A stretch of DNA of 64,000 nt from Candidatus Borrarchaeum weybense (lineage in GTDB: Archaea; Asgardarchaeota; Sifarchaeia; Borrarchaeales; Borrarchaeaceae), in the NCBI GenBank assembly GCA_019057385.1, contig JAHQJS010000004.1:186001-250000 (forward strand), read 5' to 3'. Shown in pieces: positions 1 to 8,441 of the stretch; within the stretch, counting starts at the first letter, position 1; each line of letters starts with the position of its first letter. The translations under genes were made by a program, and so were the position numbers. Under the pieces are notes generated by a model. That model made no database searches. It was not told the DNA's origin and saw only the letters and a program-made list of their open reading frames with translations.

Positions 1-541
1 CTGTAACTTTTTCCGCCATAGCAAAGCCAACTTCAAGCGCCCGTAAGTTTATAGTCTTATACTTTGTTGGCACCACTTCAAGCACAGCTTTCCCTATTGT
101 ATCCCTCGAAACCACTTCTGTCAGGCCGACTAAGAAGCCGAGCATAATTATGTTAGCGACTACCTTGTTTCCAAGATCTATTGCAGTATTAGTAGCTTGG
201 ATTCCAATTTTTCTAATTGATTCAGATTTTAGCGTTGCTTCTTTCACTAATCCCTCATCGTAAATGAAAATGCCGTTAATTTCAATATCATCAATATATG
301 TATCTACTGCTTCTTGGGACATCGCCACAAGAATATTTGGTTTTGTTACGTTCGGAAAGATTATTTCGTGAGGGCTAATTTTTACCTCAGAACTGGCTAA
401 CCCGCCTCGTGCTGCTGCCCCATAATTTTGAAATAGCGAGGCGAATTGATTCTCGTATAAGGTAGCTGCACGTGCCAAGATAACGCCCGCGGTGATTGTC
501 CCTTGTCCACCAGATCCTGCAAAGCGTATCGATAGTTCCAT
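1..541 (-). CDS. 2-oxoacid:ferredoxin oxidoreductase, gamma subunit (3' end cut by window edge)
   Basis: About 180 codons are open from the ATG at 541 to the window edge, nearly the usual length of the family. The N-terminus reads ELSIRFAGSGGQGTITAGV, the glycine-rich signature of the gamma domain of pyruvate, 2-oxoglutarate and branched-chain 2-oxoacid:ferredoxin oxidoreductases. It is followed by the NYGAAARGG segment also typical of the family. The complex converts a 2-oxoacid and CoA to acyl-CoA and CO2, reducing ferredoxin in the cytoplasm. Substrate cannot be told from this subunit. Alpha and beta subunits would be expected beyond the left edge. The gene is divergent from the next one at 632. 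Confidence 0.88.
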   Translation of the reverse strand, partial: MELSIRFAGSGGQGTITAGVILARAATLYENQFASLFQNYGAAARGGLASSEVKISPHEIIFPNVTKPNILVAMSQEAVDTYIDDIEINGIFIYDEGLVKEATLKSESIRKIGIQATNTAIDLGNKVVANIIMLGFLVGLTEVVSRDTIGKAVLEVVPTKYKTINLRALEVGFAMAEKVT

Positions 542-631
542 CCGAAAAAACTCCCTAAAAACAACTTTACATACGTCAACATATACTTTTTAACCTTATC
601 GATATTATTGAACTTAATTGGAGGAGCTTCA

Positions 632-1063
632 ATGGTTCATATAAAGGACTTCCTTTCAACGAATATAGGCACTCGTGAAATCATGAATAAAAAAAAGTTG
701 CTTTTATATGGTACATGCATGGCTGAAAAGCATCCCAACATTTTAGAAGAGTATGCTGAAGGAAGAGTAGCTTTAGCGGTTTGTCTAGAGAGAGATCACC
801 TGAATATGGTAGCTTTCAAGCTTGCAACAATGGTAAAGAGTGCAAACTTAGAGGAGGTTGCGGTCTTAACCGTAGACGGCTCCCCTCATTGTGTTCAATT
901 ACATCAAACTGTTTCTGAGGTCAATAGGTTATTTGATGACCCTCCGTCTACCCGTTATTTTGTAGTAGAGCATAGTAAAATCCATGAAGTAGATGAAAAA
1001 ACAGTAAAAACCTCTCGATTCCTATCAAAAATCGAGAAGTTATTGAGAAAAGGAAGCAAATAA
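632..1063 (+). CDS. Conserved-looking small protein next to the ferredoxin oxidoreductase, function unknown
   Basis: The chosen ATG at 632 has a good ribosome binding site (GGAGG, about 620-625); an in-frame start further upstream lacks one. The product is 143 residues, with no membrane segment. It has cysteines in the contexts YGTCMAEKHPN, ALAVCLERDH and SPHCVQLHQ, and a central stretch (EEVAVLTVDGSPHC) that looks like a Rossmann-type strand and loop. The spaced cysteines and the divergent position next to an oxidoreductase would fit a redox or metal-linked role, but that is inference. I do not recognise a named family. Confidence 0.7.
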   Translation: MVHIKDFLSTNIGTREIMNKKKLLLYGTCMAEKHPNILEEYAEGRVALAVCLERDHLNMVAFKLATMVKSANLEEVAVLTVDGSPHCVQLHQTVSEVNRLFDDPPSTRYFVVEHSKIHEVDEKTVKTSRFLSKIEKLLRKGSK

Positions 1064-1139
1064 AAAAAGGTTTATATGAGAGGCAGTTGTGTTTTAATTA
1101 GATACAGATTCTATTATTGCAGAGAACGGAGGCTTGCTT

Positions 1140-1481
1140 ATGGGAAAAGTGGAACGGCTCGCTAAAAAACTAAAAAATTATTTAGCAACTGATGAAAATA
1201 TTCTTTATGTTGCAGATACCTCTCCTTTTAAGGATGCAGTATATCCACCACAACTTATCGTAACAACGCAGAGGCTTATTTTTCGTATTCCTAAGGCGAT
1301 CGGTCAACAGCTTGAGGATTACCCCTATGAGTCAATAGTTAATCTCCAGATCGACGAGGGATTAATGTTTTCAAATATCATCATTAAAGCACCGGGTGTC
1401 GAAAGACTTGTCGAAGGACTTTCGAAGAAAGAAGCACAAGAAGTCATGAAATATGCAAGAGAGGCGCAAAAAAGCCAGTAA
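1140..1481 (+). CDS. Small PH-like (bacterial PH / YokE-type) domain protein
   Basis: The ATG at 1140 is preceded by GGAGG (about 1128-1132); an in-frame TTG six bases upstream would be too close to that site. The protein has 113 residues. It starts with a basic helix (KVERLAKKLKNYL), followed by strands DENILYVADTSPF, PPQLIVTTQRLIFRIP, YPYESIVNLQIDEG and FSNIIIKAPG, and a C-terminal helix. This order, with the TxxRLIF turn, matches single-domain prokaryotic PH-like proteins. Ligand and partner are unknown. A related PH/GRAM-like segment lies in the 8442 gene. Confidence 0.65.
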   Translation: MGKVERLAKKLKNYLATDENILYVADTSPFKDAVYPPQLIVTTQRLIFRIPKAIGQQLEDYPYESIVNLQIDEGLMFSNIIIKAPGVERLVEGLSKKEAQEVMKYAREAQKSQ

Positions 1482-1620
1482 TTATGATTGATTACATTAA
1501 AAATAAATCGTTATAACCTTTTGATTTTTTCATTTTAGTACTAAAAATTCGTGAATAGTAGTTTAAATCAGCCTTATAAGCTATGTAACTGTTACTACAA
1601 TTTCTTTGAGTGTGAATACA

Positions 1621-2706
1621 ATGGAAGAATGGAAAAGCGAAAATCCCCCTGCACTCACGTTTGATAAATTCATAAGAACGGCTAGATTACTGAGCCCCAT
1701 GAAGGATTTCGAACTAGATGAACAAGAAATAGAATTCCGAAAGCATCCTTTATTAGATTACTGGTGTCGAATAAATTTAGGTAGGAGTCTGCGCGTTAAG
1801 CAAGCACATGCACCTTCAGATTATGATGACACCATTCAAGAAGTAATTAAAAGGACACATGAAAAATGTTTCTTCTGTCCTGAGAATCTAGAAACGACGA
1901 CGCCAAAATTCCCCCCAGAAGTTGCACCTGAAGGACGCTTAAGAAAAGGAAAGTTTGTTCTTCTACCAAATTTATTCCCGTTTGCAGAACATCATGCAGT
2001 CGGAGTTTTATCGGAAGACCATTTTCTTGGGTTAAACGAAATTACAAAAGAACTGCTTGAAGACAGTTTCAAGGTCAGTGTAGCTTATTTTGACCGTATT
2101 TTCAAATTGAATAACGAAATGAAATTCTGTTCAATAAATATGAATTATATGCCACCCGCTGGTGCTTCTATCGTGCACCCACATGTACAGATCACAAGCG
2201 ATATAAAAGGGTCTGGAAAACTGCTTGAAATCCTTTATAAAAGCAAAGAATATCATAAAGCGCATGGTACAAACTACTGGATAGATTTAGTAGGAACTGA
2301 GAAGTGGTTAAAAGAACGATTTATAGGTACAAGCGGAGCAGTTTCATGGTTGACGAATTATGCGCCAATGGGAAAGAATGAAGTAATTGGCATTGTAACG
2401 CGTCCTATATCTCATTTTCGTGCATTTGATGAAACTTTAATTAGCGATTTTTCAGAAGGACTTTCAAAGATCTTTACAGGGCTATGGGAGAAACGACATG
2501 TTCGCAGTCTTAACCTTACAATATATTCTGGTCCTATTGATGTTGATGTAAGCGAATATTTTCGTGTTCATGTAAAACTGATTTCTAGACCAGTTTTAAG
2601 ACCATTTTATACTGGAGATACAGCTTTTATGGAAAACTTCTATGCTGAGCCTATCATTGAAACAGCACCCGAAGATGTAGCAAGTGATTTGCACAGTATT
2701 TGGTGA
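1621..2706 (+). CDS. GalT-like / HIT-superfamily nucleotidyltransferase
   Basis: A protein of about 360 residues. It shows a CFFCPEN zinc-type knuckle, the FPFAEHHAVGV strand-loop and the ASIVHPHVQI active-site motif. The last corresponds to the HxH nucleotidylation site of galactose-1-phosphate uridylyltransferases and related HIT enzymes. The likely reaction moves a nucleotidyl group between a sugar-1-phosphate and a nucleotide, but the substrate is not readable. A TATA-like TTATAAG lies at about 1573-1580. In-frame TTG (1606) and GTG (1612) lie just upstream of the ATG at 1621, so the start is uncertain. The stop is 4 bases before the next gene's ATG, so the two are co-transcribed. Confidence 0.75.
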   Translation: MEEWKSENPPALTFDKFIRTARLLSPMKDFELDEQEIEFRKHPLLDYWCRINLGRSLRVKQAHAPSDYDDTIQEVIKRTHEKCFFCPENLETTTPKFPPEVAPEGRLRKGKFVLLPNLFPFAEHHAVGVLSEDHFLGLNEITKELLEDSFKVSVAYFDRIFKLNNEMKFCSINMNYMPPAGASIVHPHVQITSDIKGSGKLLEILYKSKEYHKAHGTNYWIDLVGTEKWLKERFIGTSGAVSWLTNYAPMGKNEVIGIVTRPISHFRAFDETLISDFSEGLSKIFTGLWEKRHVRSLNLTIYSGPIDVDVSEYFRVHVKLISRPVLRPFYTGDTAFMENFYAEPIIETAPEDVASDLHSIW

Positions 2707-2710
2707 CGAT

Positions 2711-3637
2711 ATGAATCAATCAGTTCTAAAATCTAAGTTTATTGGTGCTTTAATCGGCACTGCCATTGGTGATGCAATAGGTATGCCGTATGAAGGTTTG
2801 ACTCATCAAGAAGTCAATGCAACATGCACTCTACCGCTTGAGATGCAGGACGGAAGGTTACCTAAAGGCAGTTACACTGATGATACGGAATTAGCGATTG
2901 GTATCGCTGAATCACTTATCACAAACAAAGGACTCGTTGATAAAAATCACATACTTCAAAGATTTATTGAGAATTTTGATAGAAAACGAGGTTATGGTTT
3001 TGGAACAATATCAATCCTTCAAAAAAAGGCAAATGCCAAAACACTTTTCGGAACGGGTTCTTATGGAAACGGGGCTGCTATGCGTATAGCACCAATAAGT
3101 CTCGTTTATTATGATACTCCTACAAATCTTTATGAAGCAGTTGCCAAATGTAGCGAAATTACTCACGCGCATGTCTTAGGAATAGAAGGTGCTCAAATTC
3201 AAGCCCACGCAATCGCAATCGCACTTAGATCGATCCAATCGACACATTCACTAGATGCAACTGAATTCGTTAATGAAATAATGGGTATAGCAAAACAAGA
3301 TGTATACAAACAAAAACTTCACAAGATTTTAAATCTTTTAAATGAAAAAGGCGATCACCAGTTAGTTATTGACGAATTAGGTAATGGTGTCGAAGCATTT
3401 AACTCAGTTCCTTCAGCGGTTTACTCATTTCTATCGAATTTGAATAGTTTTGAGGATGCAGTAACATATGCAGTTTGTTTAGGTAAAGACACTGATACTA
3501 TTGCCGCGATGACAGGTGCAATTGCTGGTGCTTATTTAGGCGTTGAGGCGATACCAAGCGAATGGATTGATTGTTTAGAAAACAAGGACTTTATTAAAAA
3601 CCTAGCTGAACGAATATTTCACCTAAAGTCTACTTAA
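2711..3637 (+). CDS. ADP-ribosylglycohydrolase family protein (DraG-like)
   Basis: A 308-residue protein starting at the ATG at 2711, just after the upstream stop and with GGTGA as a weak ribosome site. The N-terminal GTAIGDAIGMPYEGL, then GSYTDDTELAIG and the C-terminal GKDTDTIAAMTGAIAGAYLG are the two aspartate-rich magnesium-binding sets of the family. These enzymes remove ADP-ribose from proteins or small acceptors. Tight coupling with the HIT-type nucleotidyltransferase suggests a joint role in nucleotide-sugar or ADP-ribose metabolism, which is inference. Confidence 0.85.
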   Translation: MNQSVLKSKFIGALIGTAIGDAIGMPYEGLTHQEVNATCTLPLEMQDGRLPKGSYTDDTELAIGIAESLITNKGLVDKNHILQRFIENFDRKRGYGFGTISILQKKANAKTLFGTGSYGNGAAMRIAPISLVYYDTPTNLYEAVAKCSEITHAHVLGIEGAQIQAHAIAIALRSIQSTHSLDATEFVNEIMGIAKQDVYKQKLHKILNLLNEKGDHQLVIDELGNGVEAFNSVPSAVYSFLSNLNSFEDAVTYAVCLGKDTDTIAAMTGAIAGAYLGVEAIPSEWIDCLENKDFIKNLAERIFHLKST

Positions 3638-3660
3638 ATACTACAAAAAAGAAATATGAA

Positions 3661-3773
3661 GCCCCGAGTGGGATTTGAACCCACGACCAACAGCTTACGA
3701 GGCTGCCGCTCTACCAACTGAGCTCTCACTTCTCCGATACGCTATACAGAGATACCGAGGCATGTACCGGGGC
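3661..3773 (-). tRNA. tRNA-Thr (CGT anticodon), interrupted by a 41-nt intron at position 9/10
   Basis: The minus strand from 3723 to 3661 gives a D-arm, an anticodon loop CTCGTAA (anticodon CGT, Thr), a T-arm with TTCAAAT, and a 3' acceptor strand TCGGGGC. U73 follows, as in archaeal tRNA-Thr; no CCA is encoded. The bases directly before the D-stem cannot pair with the acceptor. A matching 5' strand GCCCCGG plus TA lies 41 bases further upstream (3773-3765). The gene is therefore read as exon 1 (3773-3765), intron (3764-3724) and exon 2 (3723-3661). A minus-strand T-run at 3654-3645 fits a terminator. Confidence 0.8.
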
Positions 3774-3808
3774 GTGATATATCTACGCTTCAAGTGAGTG
3801 TATTTTCT

Positions 3809-3819
3809 ATTTTAAAATA
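3809..3819 (-). promoter_or_regulatory. TATA-like box for tRNA-Thr
   Basis: On the minus strand an AT-rich ATTTTAAAATAG lies about 40 bases upstream of the tRNA 5' end, the usual placement of an archaeal TATA box with a short 5' leader. This is based on position and composition only. Confidence 0.35.
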
Positions 3820-3873
3820 AAAAAATTGTCATTGCAAAGAATCTGATGAAAAATAAAATGGAATGAATTTATG

Positions 3874-5085
3874 TTACAGGCAATAGCTGCTGTATATTTT
3901 ATTTTCGTTCATTGTTTGAGGTGCTTTCTTCTTCCTAGGGCGTTTATTATAACTATCTCGTTCGAACCTTAAGCGCTTAATCTTTGGTACTTCTAGTTTT
4001 TCTATAGGCAAATCATGAATCATTATTCTTTGAAATGAATCAAAGTCTCTCTCTGATAATAGCGAAATCGCCTCGCCTTCGGCTCCCGCTCTTGCTGTTC
4101 TTCCAATTCTATTTATATAGTCTTCTGGGTTTTGGGGGATATCATAGTTTACAATATGGCTGACATCGTCAATGTCTAGACCCCTACCCGCGACATCTGT
4201 TGCCACTAACACCTTAAATCTTCCAGCGTGAAAGTCTCTAATCACGCTGTTTCTTCTTGCTTGACTAAGTCCTCCGTGTAATGCTGAAACCTTTCCGGAG
4301 AGACCATTATTCTGTAGATTTTTGGTTATAAGGTCAACTTCACGTCTTGTATTGCAAAATACAATAGCTTTGTCTTTTCCTGTTTTTTTCAGAAGATGAA
4401 CTAGCAATGAAAACTTCTTTCGAAAATCTACTTCAAAATAGCTTTGTTTCAGTAGGGAATCACTCACATGTGTTTCTGTCTGAACGAACTCCAAATTATT
4501 TGAAAATCTGTTAGCTAATTTTAATATATCGTTTGATAACGTTGCGCCAAAAAAGAGCATTTGCTTTTCTTCTGGCAATGCACGAATCGCAGTTTCGACA
4601 TCTTCAATGAAACCCATGTCTAACATTCTATCAATTTCGTCTAAAACGAAGATTTTTATGTTACGTAAGTCTAGCGTTTCTCGCCTTATATGGTCAAGAG
4701 TTCTTCCAGGTGTTCCCACGACGATGTGAGCTTTCCTCAATTTTCTAATCTGGGGATCTAGAGAGACACCGCCATAGATACACGCAATATTTACTCGCAT
4801 AAATCTTGAAAACTTCACAAATTCTTCAGCAATTTGCTGAGCTAATTCTCTAGTTGGTGACAAAACCAAAACCTGAGGTTTGGTAATTCTTTCATCGATT
4901 TTTTCCAGTATTGGAACTGCAAATGCAGCGGTTTTACCAGAGCCAGTCTTTGATTGACCTATCACATCAAAACCCTTTTGAATTAGAGGGATCGTCTCTA
5001 TTTGAATTTCAGTTGGTTCTTCAAGCCCATAGATACTAAGGGCCTCTACAATTTTTTGTTCTATATTTAAATCGCTAAATTTCAT
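3874..5085 (-). CDS. DEAD-box family ATP-dependent RNA helicase
   Basis: A 403-residue protein from the ATG at 5085; an upstream in-frame start adds only eight residues and has no ribosome site. Motifs in order: Q motif (GLEEPTEIQIETIP), motif I SKTGSGKT, Ia PTRELAQQ, Ib GTPGR, motif II DEID instead of DEAD, motif III GAT instead of SAT, motif V DVAGRGLDI and motif VI NRIGRTARAG. The C-terminal tail is basic (KRPRKKKAPQ), which could add RNA affinity. Role: ATP-driven remodelling of structured RNA, for example ribosomal RNA or mRNA. It stands alone, without an operon partner. Confidence 0.93.
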   Translation of the reverse strand: MKFSDLNIEQKIVEALSIYGLEEPTEIQIETIPLIQKGFDVIGQSKTGSGKTAAFAVPILEKIDERITKPQVLVLSPTRELAQQIAEEFVKFSRFMRVNIACIYGGVSLDPQIRKLRKAHIVVGTPGRTLDHIRRETLDLRNIKIFVLDEIDRMLDMGFIEDVETAIRALPEEKQMLFFGATLSNDILKLANRFSNNLEFVQTETHVSDSLLKQSYFEVDFRKKFSLLVHLLKKTGKDKAIVFCNTRREVDLITKNLQNNGLSGKVSALHGGLSQARRNSVIRDFHAGRFKVLVATDVAGRGLDIDDVSHIVNYDIPQNPEDYINRIGRTARAGAEGEAISLLSERDFDSFQRIMIHDLPIEKLEVPKIKRLRFERDSYNKRPRKKKAPQTMNENKIYSSYCL

Positions 5086-5274
5086 AATAACAGCTCTAAT
5101 TATAATCACATTTAATTTCGTGATTTTTTATGGTAAGAAAAGCAGTCTTTTAAGAACTCGTTTGTCGGCTCTTTTGATAGCCTTTCTTCAATCTCTGAAA
5201 AGTAGGGTGTTTTTCCTAAAACTTTTCTTGAACATTTAAACCAAAGACGTTCTCTTTTAAAAAACTTTTCTTCA

Positions 5275-7509
5275 CTACAAGATTTTTTTTCCCTTAAAAT
5301 GAAGAATCAAGTCTTGAATTTTTCTTTGGAATAGGAACACGACACTTATAAGAATTCCAATTAGATACAGGAATAAGCCGGTATAAAATTGCTGGATTAC
5401 TGTCGAATCTGAAGCACCATCCCACTGAACTTCTATATTGCCATCTTTATAGTCATTAATACGATATATACTAATATCTGATTGCTTATAAACCTCCACG
5501 AATAAGTTTTTCCAATCATTGAATTTTTCTAATCCTTTTGTTGAATAAACCGCGTTTTCCATTCTACCAACATAGGCATATCCGATATCGTATTTTTGAA
5601 TGATTTCCTTAATTTGATTTTGATCTAAACTTGTATAAAATGCATCAACATCATTTATTCGGTCATTGACATCCATCTTATACTGGGACATGAACCTTGG
5701 ATTTGCAAAAACAATTTGTCTATCAGCGAAAACAGCGATTTCATAGAAATCATAATTACAAATGAATATTGCATCGTCTTCGGTATTTTCTTGTATCCAT
5801 TGCATCGCATTGATTTCATCACGCGACACATAGAAATCTGGAGTGGAATAGTAAATAGACATTATTACGGATAAAACCGAACTCAAAGCGAGCAATGATA
5901 TAATAGTAATCCCTATCGTACTTTTTGTGATGCGTGGAAAAGAATCAAATCGCGTTAGGCGTATCTGAATTTCCTGTATAAAAACAACAAATCCCTTGCC
6001 TGCTAGTATTCCTATTGGGACTAACATGAAGTCTATAAAACGTAAAATATCCCAACCTTGTCCATATGGATCTTGGATGAAAAGTAAATTTGCAACAATG
6101 AAGATTGAGATGATCCATGCGAATAAGAGTATATCAAAATCTTTCCGTTTTTTAAAACTGATAAACAGGCCAATTAAGGTGAAAATGCCCATTATTCCAA
6201 TTATTCGAGGTATATGGATCAAAGAAATCCATGTGTAAATCTGGAAGGGCTGAAGAATTATACTGGGCGAGAGCACCATCAGTGGTAGAAGTATAACTGA
6301 CCCAATTGCAACACTAATAATAAAGACAGTCAAAATAGCGATAAAGGGAAAAAGTTTGCTTTTACTGGTAGGACGTTGTAGCACAATCTTTGCAATAAAC
6401 AGGCCTCCCATGATGGTACAAACCGCGATAAATGTGAGTCCATGGGTCAGCACTAAATTACCCAGAAGAAACCCTGTGACGCCTAAGTATCTTATGTCAC
6501 GATATTTCAATGAAAATTGCAGAAAATACAGAAATGCAATCATAAGAATAAAACCTACTGATTGTGGTTGTGGAGTGAAAAAGTATTCTATTAATGGAAA
6601 GACATTCCCATGCCAATGCCCACCAAAGTATCCCCTATTAAGGACAATAAGCCCAATTGGATCATTCGTACTTGAACTAAATATAAGATCTCTAATAAAC
6701 CGAACCCAACCTAGTTCATTAGAAAGTGTACAGAAAAAAACTGCGGCAAGTGCAATTTTTTCATTTTGAAAGCCACGAAGGACGAAAAAGAAACATCCTA
6801 GAGCAAAAAGAAGGGTATGTATCGTTGGGAGGACACGGAAAAGTTGTAAAATAGGTATACCCGAAACAAGTGATGTTATAGCAAAATGCAGGTGATAAAA
6901 CCAGGTATAGACAACGATACTTGCTCCAGCAAAATATGGATTCCCAGGCGGAATCCCATGCATAATCTCTTCTGAAAGTGCAATATGCCAAAATACGTCT
7001 CGTCTGTGCCACGGGGTTTGAAATATATACCCACTATTAGATGGAGCACCAAGTAGTAGATGTGGTATTCCTACAAGAAGTAATAGAATTGAAATAAACA
7101 AGATAAGAAGAATTTTACTTGTCCAACTAAATACAAATTCTTCGTTGATCTCTTGATCTGTCTTATTTAATTTAGCAAATATGATACCCAGTATTGAGAG
7201 AATTGACAAACTTAATGTAATAGGGAGTACACTAAAAGAAAGTAAACCTACAAGAAACCCTACAGTACAAGAAACGGGGATACTCAAGATCATTGAAAAG
7301 GTAAATTTCTCTAGAAGATTTTGCCTTCTTCCCAGCAAAGATGCGTAGAGCGAATAGCCAGGAAAAAAGAGAACTAATGTGCTACCTAAAAAGGCACGGA
7401 GAATAGGAATATTTGCAGCAATTGAAATTATAGCAAGAATTATTGCTAGTATGTCCCAGTAATACAACAGTAAATGACGGGCATTATCTTTAAAAAAAGG
7501 CGGTACCAT
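5275..7509 (-). CDS. Large polytopic membrane protein: DUF1616-like N-terminus plus GT-C-like region
   Basis: A 744-residue protein with at least a dozen hydrophobic segments. The first 160 residues resemble DUF1616-type archaeal membrane proteins (four helices with a FFPGYSLY motif). Next comes a loop with WHRRDVFWHIALSEE and GNPYFAG, like the first extracytoplasmic loop of GT-C glycosyltransferases. A soluble C-terminal part of about 150 residues precedes a final helix and a basic tail. It may move sugars from lipid carriers on the outer face of the membrane. It is divergent from a GT2 gene at 7621 that could make such carriers. Substrate unknown. Confidence 0.6.
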   Translation of the reverse strand: MVPPFFKDNARHLLLYYWDILAIILAIISIAANIPILRAFLGSTLVLFFPGYSLYASLLGRRQNLLEKFTFSMILSIPVSCTVGFLVGLLSFSVLPITLSLSILSILGIIFAKLNKTDQEINEEFVFSWTSKILLILFISILLLLVGIPHLLLGAPSNSGYIFQTPWHRRDVFWHIALSEEIMHGIPPGNPYFAGASIVVYTWFYHLHFAITSLVSGIPILQLFRVLPTIHTLLFALGCFFFVLRGFQNEKIALAAVFFCTLSNELGWVRFIRDLIFSSSTNDPIGLIVLNRGYFGGHWHGNVFPLIEYFFTPQPQSVGFILMIAFLYFLQFSLKYRDIRYLGVTGFLLGNLVLTHGLTFIAVCTIMGGLFIAKIVLQRPTSKSKLFPFIAILTVFIISVAIGSVILLPLMVLSPSIILQPFQIYTWISLIHIPRIIGIMGIFTLIGLFISFKKRKDFDILLFAWIISIFIVANLLFIQDPYGQGWDILRFIDFMLVPIGILAGKGFVVFIQEIQIRLTRFDSFPRITKSTIGITIISLLALSSVLSVIMSIYYSTPDFYVSRDEINAMQWIQENTEDDAIFICNYDFYEIAVFADRQIVFANPRFMSQYKMDVNDRINDVDAFYTSLDQNQIKEIIQKYDIGYAYVGRMENAVYSTKGLEKFNDWKNLFVEVYKQSDISIYRINDYKDGNIEVQWDGASDSTVIQQFYTGLFLYLIGILISVVFLFQRKIQDLILHFKGKKIL

Positions 7510-7620
7510 TTTCGGAAAGTCACACCTGAATTCATTTATGGATGTAGTGAATGATTGTTAGTTCTTATAAATCGCAATGTTTGTTCTTTGGATAAATGAA
7601 TTATAAATGAGGTTAAGAAA

Positions 7621-8310
7621 GTGCAAAAACAGGGCAAAATCTCGGTGATCATCCCTACTAAGGATGAAGCAGAAAATATGATGCCGCTTGCCCTAGCACT
7701 TCACAAAGCGCTTCAGCAATTTGATTTTGATGTTATTATTATTGATGATAGCGCTTCCACTGTAACAGTTGAAACGGCAAAAAAGGCATACGATCATCTA
7801 GGTATACCTATTACTGTAAATCATCGTAAAAAATCTGGAAAGGGTTCTGCAATCAGAGATGGGTTTCGTTATGTCTCTTCTAGTGACTATATAGCAATTA
7901 TTGATGCAGACCTTCAATACCCACCTCGCAGAATTCCTGAGATGCTTAATTTATTGAATAAGAAAAATCTTGATATTGTAAATGCAAATCGAATACGACA
8001 GGATCCTCCATATCGTCGAATTCTTGGAATGTTTTTCAATCTTCTTCTCAGATTATTGTTTCACCTTCGATGGGACACACAGGCTGGCCTAAAAGTGATG
8101 CGAAGAGAAGTCACAGAGAGTATCGATTATGTTACGGATGGCTGGGCCTGGGATGTTGAATTCTTGGTTAGAGCCGTACAAAAAGGATATTCAATTGATG
8201 AATACCCGGTTGAATTCCTCCAACGCAAAAAAGGAAAAACAAAAATCAACCCACTGACAAGCACACTTTCTATGTTTTTTGCACTCCTTAAAATCCGACA
8301 AATATTGTGA
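7621..8310 (+). CDS. GT2 family glycosyltransferase, dolichol-phosphate mannose synthase-like
   Basis: A 229-residue GT-A protein with the N-terminal ISVIIPTKDEAENM, the metal and nucleotide-sugar motif DADLQYPP (Asp95 and Asp97), and GWAWDVEFLVRA near the C-terminus, typical of DPM1-like and polyprenyl-phosphate sugar transferases. There is no clear C-terminal membrane domain. The start is GTG at 7621 behind GAGG; TTATAAAT lies about 50 bases upstream. It probably loads a sugar onto a polyprenyl phosphate at the inner membrane face, for use by GT-C enzymes such as the divergent neighbour. Confidence 0.85.
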   Translation: MQKQGKISVIIPTKDEAENMMPLALALHKALQQFDFDVIIIDDSASTVTVETAKKAYDHLGIPITVNHRKKSGKGSAIRDGFRYVSSSDYIAIIDADLQYPPRRIPEMLNLLNKKNLDIVNANRIRQDPPYRRILGMFFNLLLRLLFHLRWDTQAGLKVMRREVTESIDYVTDGWAWDVEFLVRAVQKGYSIDEYPVEFLQRKKGKTKINPLTSTLSMFFALLKIRQIL

Positions 8311-8441
8311 ACTCGTCTAATCTAGACTAATTTTTGGTTTGAAATCATCATTGATTATTTTGCGTGAGATCGATATCTGACTCAGATGATACCAAAGTAA
8401 AAGAGGTTTCTATCCAAAAAGACTATGCAAGGGTGTGAAAG

